A stretch of DNA of 64,000 bases from Gemmatimonadota bacterium (GTDB lineage: Bacteria > JBHIER01 > G020348925), in contig CP070758.1 of NCBI GenBank assembly GCA_020348925.1, positions 3,127,338-3,191,337 of the forward strand, given 5' to 3'. The notes beneath the pieces were generated by a model. The model made no database searches. It worked only from the letters and a program-made list of their open reading frames with translations, and was not told where the DNA came from. This document shows, one piece after another, positions 10,159 to 19,087 of this stretch; the first letter of the stretch is position 1; each line of letters begins with the position of its first letter. Position numbers and translations under genes: made by a program.

Positions 10159-10498
10159 GCTTTTTTTTTAAAAAAAATGAAAAAAATTCAATGCCTTAGG
10201 AATTAAAAAATGATTCTTTGCTCCAGCGTATTGATTTTCAAGCACTTATTGAATCCCGCGGAATATCCGCTTTTACGCAATATATTGGGTTTGTACCTGG
10301 AACAAACGCCTAAATATGGTATATTGTGCTTGACTTTTCGTTTATGAGCGGACAGAATCGAAGGCGGAGTTCTCCGAGAGAAAAAGTGTTCTCCGTCCAT
10401 GAAACAGGGCCGGCAAAACAGCTCCGGTGATGCGAAATTTTTGTCAGGGTGAATCCCGCTCTCGTCGTGGCGTCTCTTCGAGGTCTCTGTTCTCCCGG

Positions 10499-11440
10499 TC
10501 ACAATTGATAGACTTCCCGAACCCATGACATCTCCCTCTGCAAACCCTCTTCAAGCTGAACCTTGGGTCTGTAATGAAGCAGTTCTTCAATTTTACTGAG
10601 ATCCGCCCAGGTGTGGCGAACGTCCCCCTTCTGCACGTGCGTCCATTTTATTTTTGGCGCTCTTCCCAGGAGATCCCCCAGTGTTTCCACCACACCCCTC
10701 AGCGATACTCTGCTCCCCCCACCCACATTGAGAACTTCACCAGGAGTCGCATCGAGGGCTAAAAGATGCGCCTCCGTCACATCCGATACAAAGGTATAGT
10801 CCCTCGTCGACGAACCATCACCGTATACCTCAAACTCATCATCACGCAACAGCGCCTTTATAAATTTGTGAAAGGCCATGTCCGGGCGCTGGCGCGGACC
10901 GTAGACCGAAAATAAACGGAGCGCGACAACAGGCACATCATAACTCTTCCAATAGAGATGGCACAGATGTTCGGCCGCCAGCTTGGAAACACCGTACGGG
11001 GAAACAGGTCTGCACGCAGCATCCTCCCTCATGGGAAGATCGTTCGTATCGCCGTATACGGAGGAGCTGGAGGTGAAGATGAATCTTTTGAGGGGACAGG
11101 CCGTCGCCGCTTCCAAAAGCTTTTGCGTCGCCAGGATATTGTTTTTCGCATAAATGTCGAAGTGGGTTCCCCAGCTCGATCGAACGCCGGCCTGAGCGGC
11201 CAAATGAAAAACGTATTCGACACGACTCAGGAGTTGTCCGAAATCCACATCAAGGATGTTCTCCTCAAGAAACGTGAACCCGCCGTCTCCACGCAGAGCA
11301 CTCATATTGGATTCTTTCAACCGCCGCGGATAAAAGCCCTCAAAAGAATCGATCCCAATGACCTCGAAGCCTCGTGTGATCAACTCCTGTGCTACGTGAG
11401 ATCCGATAAATCCTGCCACGCCTGTGACCAGAGCTTTCAT
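10499..11440 (-). CDS. NAD-dependent nucleotide-sugar epimerase (UDP-glucuronate/UDP-glucose 4-epimerase-like)
   Basis: The 313-residue extended short-chain dehydrogenase has the Rossmann motif GVAGFIGS at residues 7-14 and the catalytic pair Y149xxxK153 in SPYGVSK. A SSSSVYG segment sits where the catalytic serine is expected. Length fits the GalE / UDP-glucuronate epimerase family. It would convert an activated sugar for polysaccharide or glycan synthesis in the cytoplasm; the exact substrate cannot be fixed from sequence. It is the last gene of the nucleotide-sugar group. Its ATG overlaps the stop of a possible 37-codon frame (ATGA), so it may be translationally coupled. The AGAGGGAG stretch just upstream is a good ribosome site. 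Confidence 0.88.
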   Translation of the reverse strand: MKALVTGVAGFIGSHVAQELITRGFEVIGIDSFEGFYPRRLKESNMSALRGDGGFTFLEENILDVDFGQLLSRVEYVFHLAAQAGVRSSWGTHFDIYAKNNILATQKLLEAATACPLKRFIFTSSSSVYGDTNDLPMREDAACRPVSPYGVSKLAAEHLCHLYWKSYDVPVVALRLFSVYGPRQRPDMAFHKFIKALLRDDEFEVYGDGSSTRDYTFVSDVTEAHLLALDATPGEVLNVGGGSRVSLRGVVETLGDLLGRAPKIKWTHVQKGDVRHTWADLSKIEELLHYRPKVQLEEGLQREMSWVREVYQL

Positions 11441-11550
11441 AGATCTCCCTCTTCAAATCGCCTCATGTCCTCACGTCCGACGTCACAATCACTTCGTACC
11501 TGTGGTGCTCGATCGTCTCCCCGACAGTTGGGTTGCACATGCGCCCTCAT
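11437..11550 (-). CDS. Possible 37-residue ORF between dehydratase and epimerase
   Basis: An ATG at 11550 follows an AAAGG site, and the frame closes with a TGA that overlaps the epimerase ATG (ATGA). The peptide starts MRAHVQPNCRGDD and ends RRFEEGDL. It has no recognisable domain. The arrangement suggests a coupling leader, but the composition is not strongly protein-like and it may be chance. Just upstream of it, TATAAAGG-type units repeat imperfectly at 11562-11581. Confidence 0.22.
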   Translation of the reverse strand: MRAHVQPNCRGDDRAPQVRSDCDVGREDMRRFEEGDL

Positions 11551-11563
11551 CCTTTATATACCT

Positions 11564-12598
11564 TTATATACTTTTATACACGTTTTCGTAATACTCCAAA
11601 TATTCCTGAGTCATGACGCTGTTCAGCCAGGCCCGATTCTCAAGATACCACTCGATCGTTCGCTCCAAACTGCTGTTGAACTCCGCCTGAGGACGCCACC
11701 CCAGGGTCTGCTCTATCTTTCGATTATCGAGAGCATATCGAAAGTCGTGGGCCGCACCGCGAGGGTCTTCGATGAAACGAATCTTTGCTCTCAATCCTCG
11801 CTTCCCGATCTTCTGCTCCAGGAGAATGCAGATGATCTCCACGATGTCGATATTTTTTCTCTCGCACTTCCCGCCCGCATTGTAAATCTCTCCCACCTTT
11901 CCCTGCTGCAATATCGCGTCGATGGCGCGACAGGTATCCTCAACGTACAGCCAGTCCCGGACATGATTCCCCTCCCCGTAGACGGGGAGCTCCTTATCGG
12001 TGAGCGCATTCTGTATCATTAAAGGGATGAGCTTCTCGGGAAATTGATAGGGGCCGTAATTGTTCGAGCTCCTCGCGATGAGGACCGGCACCCCGTAGGT
12101 CCGATAGTACGCCTGGCAGAGCATATCGGCGGCAGCCTTGCTGGCCGCGTACGGAGAACTCGGGTTCACGGGGGACACCTCGGAGAACGTCCCGGACGCC
12201 CCCAACGATCCGTACACTTCATCCGTTGATATCTGAACAAATTTTTCCACCGGGTACTGACGTACCACCTCAAGCAGAACCCGAGTCCCCATGACATTGG
12301 TCTCAAGAAAAGGCGCCGCATCAAGGATACTTCTGTCCACATGAGACTCCGCGGCGAAATGCACCACGGCCTTGAACCGCTCCCCCTTGAACAGCGAACG
12401 CACAAGGGTACGATCACCGATGTCTCCTTTTCGAAATGAATAGCGGGGGTCGCCCTCCACATCTTTCAAGTTCAGGAGATTTCCGGCATACGTCAGCTTG
12501 TCCAAATTCGTAATCCGACACTCCGGACGCTGCCGCAACACAAAGCGGATGAAGTTGCTGCCGATAAAACCGGCTCCACCCGTTATTAAAAGATTCAT
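11564..12598 (-). CDS. rfbB: dTDP-glucose 4,6-dehydratase
   Basis: The product has 344 residues. I take the ATG at 12598, not the upstream in-frame start at 12643, because AGGAG lies at the right distance and the protein then opens with the Rossmann fold (TGGAGFIG, residues 6-13). Dehydratase signatures are complete: STDEVYG at 124-130 with the D126/E127 pair, and Y150xxxK154 in SSPYAASK. NLDKLTYAGN and ESHVDRS are typical RmlB segments. It makes dTDP-4-keto-6-deoxyglucose, the branch point to dTDP-rhamnose and other deoxysugars. It is translated in tight linkage with the upstream RmlC-like gene (start within 2 nt of that stop). RmlA and RmlD are not in the window. Confidence 0.93.
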   Translation of the reverse strand: MNLLITGGAGFIGSNFIRFVLRQRPECRITNLDKLTYAGNLLNLKDVEGDPRYSFRKGDIGDRTLVRSLFKGERFKAVVHFAAESHVDRSILDAAPFLETNVMGTRVLLEVVRQYPVEKFVQISTDEVYGSLGASGTFSEVSPVNPSSPYAASKAAADMLCQAYYRTYGVPVLIARSSNNYGPYQFPEKLIPLMIQNALTDKELPVYGEGNHVRDWLYVEDTCRAIDAILQQGKVGEIYNAGGKCERKNIDIVEIICILLEQKIGKRGLRAKIRFIEDPRGAAHDFRYALDNRKIEQTLGWRPQAEFNSSLERTIEWYLENRAWLNSVMTQEYLEYYENVYKSI

Positions 12599-12599
12599 C

Positions 12600-13073
12600 T
12601 CATTCACGTCTCCTGTTCCAATCGTAGGGAATCGAAGGATCATCGTAGGGGACGCGGTATTCGTCCGGCTTTTCGTAATTGTACAGTTGTGTCGGGAAAT
12701 TGATCATGAGCACCGGCCGGTCACTCTCCGAGGTGAACCCGTGGTACACCAGCGGAGGAATTTTGATCAAGGCGGGTTGTGACGCATCAACGCGGAATTC
12801 GTTCACAGCGCCTCTCGTCGGACTGTTCTCCCTGGGATCATACAGAACGATTCTCGCCACACCCTGAATACAGACAAAGTGATCCCACTGCGCAGTATGG
12901 TAATGCCACGCCTTGACGACTCCGGGGTAACAGGCGGTCGCGTAACACTGGGCAAATGTCTCAAACTCCGGCCAGTCGCTCCGCAACATCTCCACGAGAT
13001 ATCCGCGGTCATCCGAGATACGCCTGAGATCTTTCACCCGAACACCCTCAATCGGATGTGTCGGGACTGCCAT
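12600..13073 (-). CDS. dTDP-4-dehydrorhamnose 3,5-epimerase family protein (RmlC-like cupin)
   Basis: The product has 157 residues from the ATG at 13073, which has an AGGAGG site; an in-frame ATG at 13100 lacks one. It is a single cupin domain with the family's DDRGYLVE opening, WHYH and DHFVCIQG core strands, the PPLVYHGF histidine strand and a DDPSIPYDW tail, as in RmlC proteins. It is somewhat shorter than the usual 180 residues, and the classic RGLHYQ motif reads KAWHYH. It may be an epimerase on another keto-sugar or a variant of the rhamnose pathway enzyme. It sits directly upstream of rfbB with overlapping translation signals, supporting a shared pathway. Confidence 0.82.
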   Translation of the reverse strand: MAVPTHPIEGVRVKDLRRISDDRGYLVEMLRSDWPEFETFAQCYATACYPGVVKAWHYHTAQWDHFVCIQGVARIVLYDPRENSPTRGAVNEFRVDASQPALIKIPPLVYHGFTSESDRPVLMINFPTQLYNYEKPDEYRVPYDDPSIPYDWNRRRE

Positions 13074-13184
13074 CTCCCCCCTCCTGTCAGGACGAGCCAT
13101 GCGAGATCACCTTGTGATTACAGGAGAGGAATGGAAATTGTCCTGCTTCTCGTCTCCCTCTTGTCGTCCTCTCCATCTCAAACT

Positions 13185-14519
13185 CTAAACCTTCACAATC
13201 TTTTCCCGCTGGCCAACGGTCCTGCGGGTTGCATTTCTGGTATCGATAATCAGGTGCGCGGCGTCGACAATCCACTGGTAATCGTACGACGAATGATCGG
13301 TGGCGATGAGGACGCAATCCATCTCGGACAGGAGGTCCTGCTCCAGTGCGACGGATACGACCTCCCCCTGCTTGCCGTGAGAGGGAGCATACTCCGCAAC
13401 AAACGGATCATTGTAAGAAACAACAGCTCCTTTGTCTTGAAGCAGCTCCATGATTTTCAGAGCGGGCGATTCTCTCAAATCGCCAACGTCTCTCTTATAG
13501 GTTATACCCAGTATCAAAATTTTGGACCCTTTGAGGCTCTTCCCTCGGTTATTGAGTGCTTCCATGGTACGGCCGACCACGTAGTAGGGCATGTTTGTAT
13601 TGATCTCACCGGAGAGCTCAATAAACCTCGCCGAGAAATCATACTCCTTGGCCTTCCATGAGAGATAAAAGGGATCTATCGGAATGCAGTGGCCGCCCAG
13701 ACCCGGACCCGGATAAAAAGGCATGAAGCCGAAAGGCTTCGTGGCGGCTGCCTCGATAACCTCCCACACATCAATGCCCATTCTCTCGGCCAACATTTTC
13801 AATTCGTTGACCAAAGCGATATTGACGCTTCGAAATACGTTCTCGAACAACTTAGTAAGTTCCGCAGCTTTCGCTGAAGAGACGGGAACCACGTTCTCAA
13901 CGATAGCGCCGTACAGAGTGGTCGCGGCCTGCAAACAGGCGGGTGTGATTCCTCCCACCACTTTCGGCGTCGTCCGAATCGAATAGTCTCTATTGCCGGG
14001 GTCCTCCCTCTCCGGTGAATAGGCCAAGTAAAAGTCCCGGCCGACACGCATTCCCCTCTCCTCGAATATGGGCAGCAACAGCTCCTCCGTGGTTCCGGGA
14101 TATGTTGTGCTTTCGAGGACGATCAACTGGCCTCTCCTGAGATACCGGGCCACCTCCCGTGCGGTCGTCTCGACGAAACTCAGATCCGGCTCCCTCTTCG
14201 TTCCGAGGGGTGTGGGAACGCAGATGTGGATGCTGTCCACTCCGGACAAGAGGGAGAAATCATTGGTGACCGTGATCCGTCCCGCTTGTTGTATTCTCTG
14301 TATTCTCTCCGAAGAGATATAGCTGATGTAACTTTCCCCCCCCTTCAGCTTCACTATCTTGATGTCATCGATATCAAACCCCAGAACGCCAAAAGACGCC
14401 TCCCCAAATTCCATGAGTAAGGGCAAACCAACGTATCCTAAGCCAATAATCCCGATCGTTGTTTCTTTGCGTTCGATCTTTGTCACAAAATCTTTGAGCC
14501 CGTCAGTTCCCATATTCAT
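13185..14519 (-). CDS. UDP-N-acetylglucosamine-type 6-dehydrogenase (WbpA-like nucleotide sugar dehydrogenase)
   Basis: The 444-residue enzyme has the NAD-binding loop GLGYVGLP (26-33), the central TEELLLP/ PERxDPGN segments and the catalytic cysteine C278 in GGHCIPIDP, all standard for UDP-glucose/GlcNAc dehydrogenases. The PFYLSWKAKEY and TYKRDVGDLRESPAL segments favour the WbpA/WecC-like branch that oxidises UDP-HexNAc to uronic acids. Start choice is uncertain: ATGs at 14528, 14519 and 14513 all lack a strong ribosome site. The 14519 ATG overlaps the end of a small upstream frame, so coupling is plausible. It would feed capsule, O-antigen or S-layer glycan synthesis with the downstream sugar genes. 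Confidence 0.88.
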   Translation of the reverse strand: MNMGTDGLKDFVTKIERKETTIGIIGLGYVGLPLLMEFGEASFGVLGFDIDDIKIVKLKGGESYISYISSERIQRIQQAGRITVTNDFSLLSGVDSIHICVPTPLGTKREPDLSFVETTAREVARYLRRGQLIVLESTTYPGTTEELLLPIFEERGMRVGRDFYLAYSPEREDPGNRDYSIRTTPKVVGGITPACLQAATTLYGAIVENVVPVSSAKAAELTKLFENVFRSVNIALVNELKMLAERMGIDVWEVIEAAATKPFGFMPFYPGPGLGGHCIPIDPFYLSWKAKEYDFSARFIELSGEINTNMPYYVVGRTMEALNNRGKSLKGSKILILGITYKRDVGDLRESPALKIMELLQDKGAVVSYNDPFVAEYAPSHGKQGEVVSVALEQDLLSEMDCVLIATDHSSYDYQWIVDAAHLIIDTRNATRRTVGQREKIVKV

Positions 14520-14685
14520 GACTTGCATTCCGAGGCGAAAGAGAGGATTCAGGATACTCAACCTGTACCATGCTCTCGAATGAACGAAAGGCGTCGACGA
14601 AGGGGACAAACGCGGAGACTCCTTTGAAATGTGTACGGCATCGTTCGAAAAGGGTCATCCCGTTCGTGCTGGCGACGTCACTCAT
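14503..14685 (-). CDS. Possible 60-residue ORF coupled to atpD
   Basis: Its ATG overlaps the atpD stop (ATGA) and is preceded by GGAGG, so initiation is credible. The frame ends inside the start region of the downstream dehydrogenase. The sequence begins MSDVASTNGMTLFERC and shows no known domain, transmembrane segment or signal. It bridges the ATPase operon to the sugar genes, and the dehydrogenase lacks its own clear ribosome site. It could be a genuine small protein or only a coupling frame. Confidence 0.35.
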   Translation of the reverse strand: MSDVASTNGMTLFERCRTHFKGVSAFVPFVDAFRSFESMVQVEYPESSLSPRNASHEYGN

Positions 14686-15302
14686 CGTTCCTCCGCCATC
14701 TCTTTGATTTTCATCAATCGTGTCAGGTTGGATCGCTCCAGCTCCTCCAATTTCATCGTAATAAACCGGATGGTCTCCTTGAGACTGGGAATCAGGGTGT
14801 ACTCGAGAGCGTTGACCCGACGCCGCGTCCTGTCGATCTCATCGGCCAACAGCATGATCGTCTTCTCAGTCTGAGCCAGCTCGAGAAGCCGGAGGAGAAC
14901 GGCGTCCAGGGAGCGGAGAGAAACATCGAGCTCGCCGGAGGTATTCGCGAAACCGTAACAGTAAATCCTGCCCTCGGCCCTGGGCTCGAACAGCGGCACT
15001 TCGACGTTCATAATACGCTGGGTCGTCACTCCAACATCGAGTCGCTTTCCCGGCAGGGCCAGGGCCTCCTCCACCGATGCCCGCGACATGACCGACCGAG
15101 CCATCGTAAACCGTTCGAAAGCCCGGTGCAAGTCCCGCTCCACCTCCTGTCGCAGGCCTTGAATCTGTTTCACAAGATCCATAAACCGTCGCATCAACTC
15201 GTCCTGTTTGTCCTTGAGCAACTTATGCCCCCGGATGGCGAGCTTCAGCCGCTTCTTCAACCTCAGAAGATGCATGCGTGTTGGATTCGCCGCTAAGAGC
15301 AT
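14682..15302 (-). CDS. atpD: V-type ATPase subunit D
   Basis: The 206-residue product is almost wholly helical. It has the subunit D opening PTRMHLLRLKKRLKLA and HKLLKDKQDELM, and the closing helix with TRRRVNALEYTLIP and LEELERSNLTRLMKIKE. Subunit D is the central rotor shaft that joins the A3B3 catalytic head to the membrane rotor. Length matches the family. It follows atpB by about 60 nt and is the last canonical ATPase gene in the operon, as in the ntp order A-B-D. Confidence 0.95.
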   Translation of the reverse strand: MLLAANPTRMHLLRLKKRLKLAIRGHKLLKDKQDELMRRFMDLVKQIQGLRQEVERDLHRAFERFTMARSVMSRASVEEALALPGKRLDVGVTTQRIMNVEVPLFEPRAEGRIYCYGFANTSGELDVSLRSLDAVLLRLLELAQTEKTIMLLADEIDRTRRRVNALEYTLIPSLKETIRFITMKLEELERSNLTRLMKIKEMAEER

Positions 15303-15361
15303 GGTTCAGCCCTCAAAGAATGTTTCACAATAATATAGAATGCCAACCAAAAGATCAGACG

Positions 15362-16787
15362 TCATGAGGAGGAGATCCCAGATTCTGCAACCGCTTCGAC
15401 CTTCTCACCCTTCCGAAATCGAGGCAGATATTTTTCGATCCACTCCGGTCTGATCCTCTTCAACTCCACTGTGGGAAAGACCGACAGGAGTTGCCAGCCC
15501 AAATCGAGCGTCTCCTCGATCGTCCGGTCCTCATATTCTCCTTGCGAGACGTATCCGGCCTCGAATTTGTCGGCGAAATTGAAAAACATTCGATCCGCCT
15601 CGCTCAGAGCCGCCTCCCCCAGGATGACGGCCAGTTCCTGAGCCTCCTTCCCCCGGGCGTATGCGGCGAAGAGCTGGTTGAAGATATCGGAGTGATCCTC
15701 CCTGGTTTTGCCCTCCCCGATTCCTTTATCTTTGAGACGGGAGAGCGAGGGGAGGACATCAATGGGAGGTGACACACCTTTTTTGTGCAAGGCTCTTGAA
15801 AGAATGACCTGACCCTCGGTGATATAGCCGGTGAGATCCGGAATGGGGTGGGTCTTGTCGTCCTCCGGCATGGTCAGAATAGGAATGAGCGTTAATCGAG
15901 CCCCGTTTCCCCTTGATGCGGCCCGCTCTCTCGTAGAGTGAAGCCAAATCCGTGTAGAGATAGCCCGGATAGCCTCGGCGCCCGGGCACCTCCTTTCGAG
16001 CGGCGGAGACCTCCCGCAGGGCTTCGCAGTAATTGGTCATATCGGTTAAAATAACGAGAACGTGCATATCCTTTTCAAAAGCCAAATATTCGGCTGCGGT
16101 GAAGGCCATGCGGGGTGTCGCGATCCGTTCGATTGCGGGATCGTCGGCCAGATTCAGGAACAGAACCGCTCTTTCGATGGCCCCGGTCTGGCGAAAATCG
16201 GAGGTGAAAAAATCGGCCTCCTCGAAGGTGATGCCCATGGCGGAAAAGACGACGGCGAAGACCTCCTCCTTGCCCAATACCTTGGCCTGTCGAGCGATCT
16301 GGGCGGCCAAACGATTGTGGGGCAATCCGAAGCCCGAGAAGATGGGCAGCTTTTGGCCCCGGACGCACGTATTCAGCCCATCGATGGCCGAGATGCCTGT
16401 CTGAATAAACTCCGAAGGATACTCCCGGGCGTAGGGGTTGATGGGATTGCCGTTGATGTCCACCCGCTTCTCCGGCAGAATATCCGGCCCCTTGTCGATG
16501 GGGCGGCCCAACCCGTCAAAGACGCGACCCAACATGTCCTCCGAGACCCCCAGTTCGATCCCCTTGCCCAGAAAGGTGACACGACTCTGAAAGACATCCA
16601 CCCCCGTCGCTTCCTCGAAAAGCTGGACCAGGGCTTTATCCCCATCCACCTCAAGAACTTTTCCCCGCCGTCGCTCCCCGTTGGGCAGTTGCAGTTCCAC
16701 CAGCTCCTCATACTTCACACCCTCCACCTCCTCCACCAAAACCAGAGGACCGGCAATCTCACGAATAGTCAGGTACTCTTTCAGCAT
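15362..16787 (-). pseudogene. atpB: V-type ATPase subunit B, disrupted by a one-base frameshift
   Basis: The non-catalytic nucleotide-binding subunit is encoded in two frames. From ATG 16787 (AGGAGAA site; the GTG six bases upstream is too close) the protein is normal through [13 protein letters not shown]. The frame then shifts near 15893, where the minus strand reads ATTAACGCTC. Removing one A restores ATT ACG CTC ATT and the expected [18 protein letters not shown] continuation, which runs in the other frame to the stop at 15362. The joined protein is about 474 residues, the normal family length, with no other damage. The original frame continues to 15759 with nonsense residues. Either this is a sequencing or assembly error in an essential gene, or a recent real mutation. 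The gene follows the inserted secreted-protein gene instead of atpA directly. Confidence 0.9.
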
Positions 16788-16815
16788 ATGCACTTCTCCT
16801 GCATCATTTCTTGCG

Positions 16816-19086
16816 CTACTTGATCAAAACACCCTTTTTCGTATGCATCTCTTGACCGGCTCTGAGAACGTAATAATAAACGCCACTGGGTACTTCGTTT
16901 CCGTCGCAATCCCTTCCGTCCCAGGTGACAGTGTAAAAACCGGGTTCCTTCGATTCATCCACAAGCGTCCTCAACTCCTGGCCCAAAATATTCAATACTT
17001 TCAAGGTCGTGCGGACGGCATATCCCCTGCCCCTTATCCGATATTCGATATCTGTCTGAGGATTGAAAGGATTCGGGTAATTTTGAAGGAGAGCCGTCTC
17101 CTCTGGAAGCGTTGTCCCCTCATCGAAGAGAACAGCCGTGGGTCCAAAAACCGTTACCAAGATCGTGTCTCTATCGCTGGCCAGACTGTCGTCCGTCACG
17201 GTGAAGATGATTTCGGCTATTCCCTCAAAATCAGGAGCCCGAATTATAGATTGCGCTCCTTCTATCTCAACCGATACTGCTTCGACCAAAGTCAGGGCAG
17301 ACCATGTCAGCGCCGATTCCGGGGTATCGACATCTTCCACATAATCATTGAGATCGAGGACGACCGAATCCCCGGAGACGAAGCTCGTATCCGGCAGAGG
17401 AAGAATAATCGGCGGGTCGTTCACGGCAAGAACAGTGACACGCACCCCGAGACTGTCCGACAGCAGACCGTCCGAGGCAATGACGACAAAGCCCGTATCC
17501 GCCGTGCCCTCAACAGGCGTCCCGGCGATCACGGAATCGGACGGGGTCAGCCAGCCGGGATAATCTGAAAAGAAGAACGTGACGGAATCGCCGTTCGGAT
17601 CCGTCGCCTTTCCTATATATGAAAAGGGTTCATCCTCAACGGCCGTGACCGCGGAGTCAGAGACTATTTCAGGCGGGACATTGGCTGACACAACCGTCAC
17701 AAGCACGGTGTCCCTATCGCTGGCCAGACTATCGTCCGTTACGGTGAAAAAAACCTCGGCCGTCCCTTCAAAATCTGGCGCGGTCAGAACGGCCTGACCC
17801 TCTCCAATCGTGACGATCACCGCCTCCGTCGACGTCAGGGCAGACCACGTCAGTGCCCATTCCGGCGTGTCGACGTCCTCGACATGGCCGCCGAGATCGA
17901 GAACGACCGAATCCCCGGAGACGAAGCTCGTATCCGGCAGAGGAAGAATAATCGGCGGGTCGTTCACGGCCTTAACGGTCACATTGACTACAAGACTGTC
18001 GGAGAGCAAACCGTCAGTGGCCGTCACGAGGAAGCTTGTATCCAGTGTCCCTTCACCCGGCGTGCCCATAATTGTCGAATCGGAAGGGGACAGCCACATC
18101 GGATAATGGGCGAAGGAGTAAGACACAGGATTGTTATCTGGGTCAGTGGCCCGGGCGATATACGAAAAGAGCCGATCCTCGAAAGCGGTCGCTGTTGCGG
18201 CGGAACTTATCTCCGGGGGTCTGTTCGAAATGGCGTTGGTCCGATACAACCGACGCACCCGGCTGGCCACGGTAAAACCTGGATTCGTCTCACCGGGACG
18301 ACTTGTGACCGCCGCCACTGGACCTACATTCTCAGCGTTCCAATCGTACGTAATCACCGTTTGTGTTGAATCCAATACAGACACGAAATTAATCCCAGAA
18401 AACGCGGACACATCCAAGCGAGTGACCTCATGCCGTCTGACTCGGAGCACTTGGTACTGACCCTGCGGAACGATCATTGTGCCCCACGCATCCACCTCAC
18501 CCCGGCTCACAAATCCTATCTCAACTTTCGCATCAAGATACGGATCGGAAGAGAATATCGGATATAAAGGATTTTCGACTATATCCTCAAAAATGTTCGA
18601 ATAGAACGTCGAATCGGACCACGACGCCCCATATTCCAGGGGAAGCGGCAGTGACATCAGTGACGAATCCAGGACAATGGACAGAGGCACGCCGAAAATA
18701 TTTTCGCTGGCCGCCCCCAGAAGAGCCATTTCTCCTTCCTCGAGCCTCCAGTACATGTACCCCGCCGCCGTATCGATGCCGGCGATGTTGATGCCATCCG
18801 TATCATAGACCACATTGGCCTCGGGAAACTCCCCGCCGAAGGGTGTCTCCCCCTTGGCGACAATCGCCTCAGCCTCTGAATCGGTCGTCGGTCCCTGGCT
18901 GAAGTCCCACACCCGCGGACCCCCGCTCTCGCCCACATCGACCGGCACACTTCTCCCTCTCTCCACATAATATTCGTTGACGATGCCGGGGTCGGAGGGA
19001 ATCTCATGTCTTGTCAGAACAATCTGGGCCTGACTCGAAGACCCCGCCCAGAGCAAGGCCAGGCATAGAACACAGGTGCCTTTCAT
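16816..19086 (-). CDS. Secreted cadherin-like repeat protein with sorting domain, inserted in the V-ATPase operon
   Basis: The product has 756 residues. The ATG at 19086 lies one base after the atpA stop and opens a signal peptide ([20 protein letters not shown]); the frame extends upstream inside atpA without a better start. Residues 22-290 are a unique domain. From about 293 to 655 come two copies of a 181-residue unit, each a putative-Ig/cadherin pair with [34 protein letters not shown] and [15 protein letters not shown] motifs. The final 90 residues hold [11 protein letters not shown], the FlgD-like sorting domain ending KKGVLIK. It is expected on the cell surface. No known V-ATPase role fits. 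The location, between atpA and atpB with almost no spacing, means it is co-transcribed with the ATPase. Confidence 0.9.
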   Translation of the reverse strand: MKGTCVLCLALLWAGSSSQAQIVLTRHEIPSDPGIVNEYYVERGRSVPVDVGESGGPRVWDFSQGPTTDSEAEAIVAKGETPFGGEFPEANVVYDTDGINIAGIDTAAGYMYWRLEEGEMALLGAASENIFGVPLSIVLDSSLMSLPLPLEYGASWSDSTFYSNIFEDIVENPLYPIFSSDPYLDAKVEIGFVSRGEVDAWGTMIVPQGQYQVLRVRRHEVTRLDVSAFSGINFVSVLDSTQTVITYDWNAENVGPVAAVTSRPGETNPGFTVASRVRRLYRTNAISNRPPEISSAATATAFEDRLFSYIARATDPDNNPVSYSFAHYPMWLSPSDSTIMGTPGEGTLDTSFLVTATDGLLSDSLVVNVTVKAVNDPPIILPLPDTSFVSGDSVVLDLGGHVEDVDTPEWALTWSALTSTEAVIVTIGEGQAVLTAPDFEGTAEVFFTVTDDSLASDRDTVLVTVVSANVPPEIVSDSAVTAVEDEPFSYIGKATDPNGDSVTFFFSDYPGWLTPSDSVIAGTPVEGTADTGFVVIASDGLLSDSLGVRVTVLAVNDPPIILPLPDTSFVSGDSVVLDLNDYVEDVDTPESALTWSALTLVEAVSVEIEGAQSIIRAPDFEGIAEIIFTVTDDSLASDRDTILVTVFGPTAVLFDEGTTLPEETALLQNYPNPFNPQTDIEYRIRGRGYAVRTTLKVLNILGQELRTLVDESKEPGFYTVTWDGRDCDGNEVPSGVYYYVLRAGQEMHTKKGVLIK
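17360..17427 (-). repeat. 68-bp direct repeat, copy 2 in gene order
   Basis: This segment is identical to 17903-17970, 543 bp (181 codons) away in the same reading frame. Both encode the [14 protein letters not shown] part of the repeated surface domain. Perfect identity over 68 bp suggests a recent duplication or gene conversion. Confidence 0.85.
17903..17970 (-). repeat. 68-bp direct repeat, copy 1 in gene order
   Basis: It is identical to 17360-17427. The two copies mark the 181-codon internal tandem repeat of the secreted protein gene and could recombine to change repeat number. Confidence 0.85.
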
Positions 19087-19087
19087 A

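Larger units (their letters stand above)
9645..10498. other. AT-rich regulatory region, no gene
   Basis: This 854-bp gap lies between the epimerase gene and the giant secreted gene. Two open frames here (minus 9852-10151 and 10203-10526) have no ribosome site, and the first runs across the promoter array, so I reject both. The 9930-10190 part is AT-rich and carries three stacked promoters. Some 300 bp between the last promoter and the start codon at 9644 would be a long untranslated leader in which I recognise no riboswitch. 10204-10498 holds nothing I can name. Confidence 0.6.

Noticed and set aside
10203-10526. 107-codon minus-strand frame after the epimerase
   Set aside because: It starts inside the epimerase end without a ribosome site and has low-quality composition.
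15759-15871. Separate gene starting MPEDDKTHP or a truncated atpB product
   Set aside because: The sequence is the normal middle of subunit B in the other frame, so a frameshift explains both frames better than two genes.
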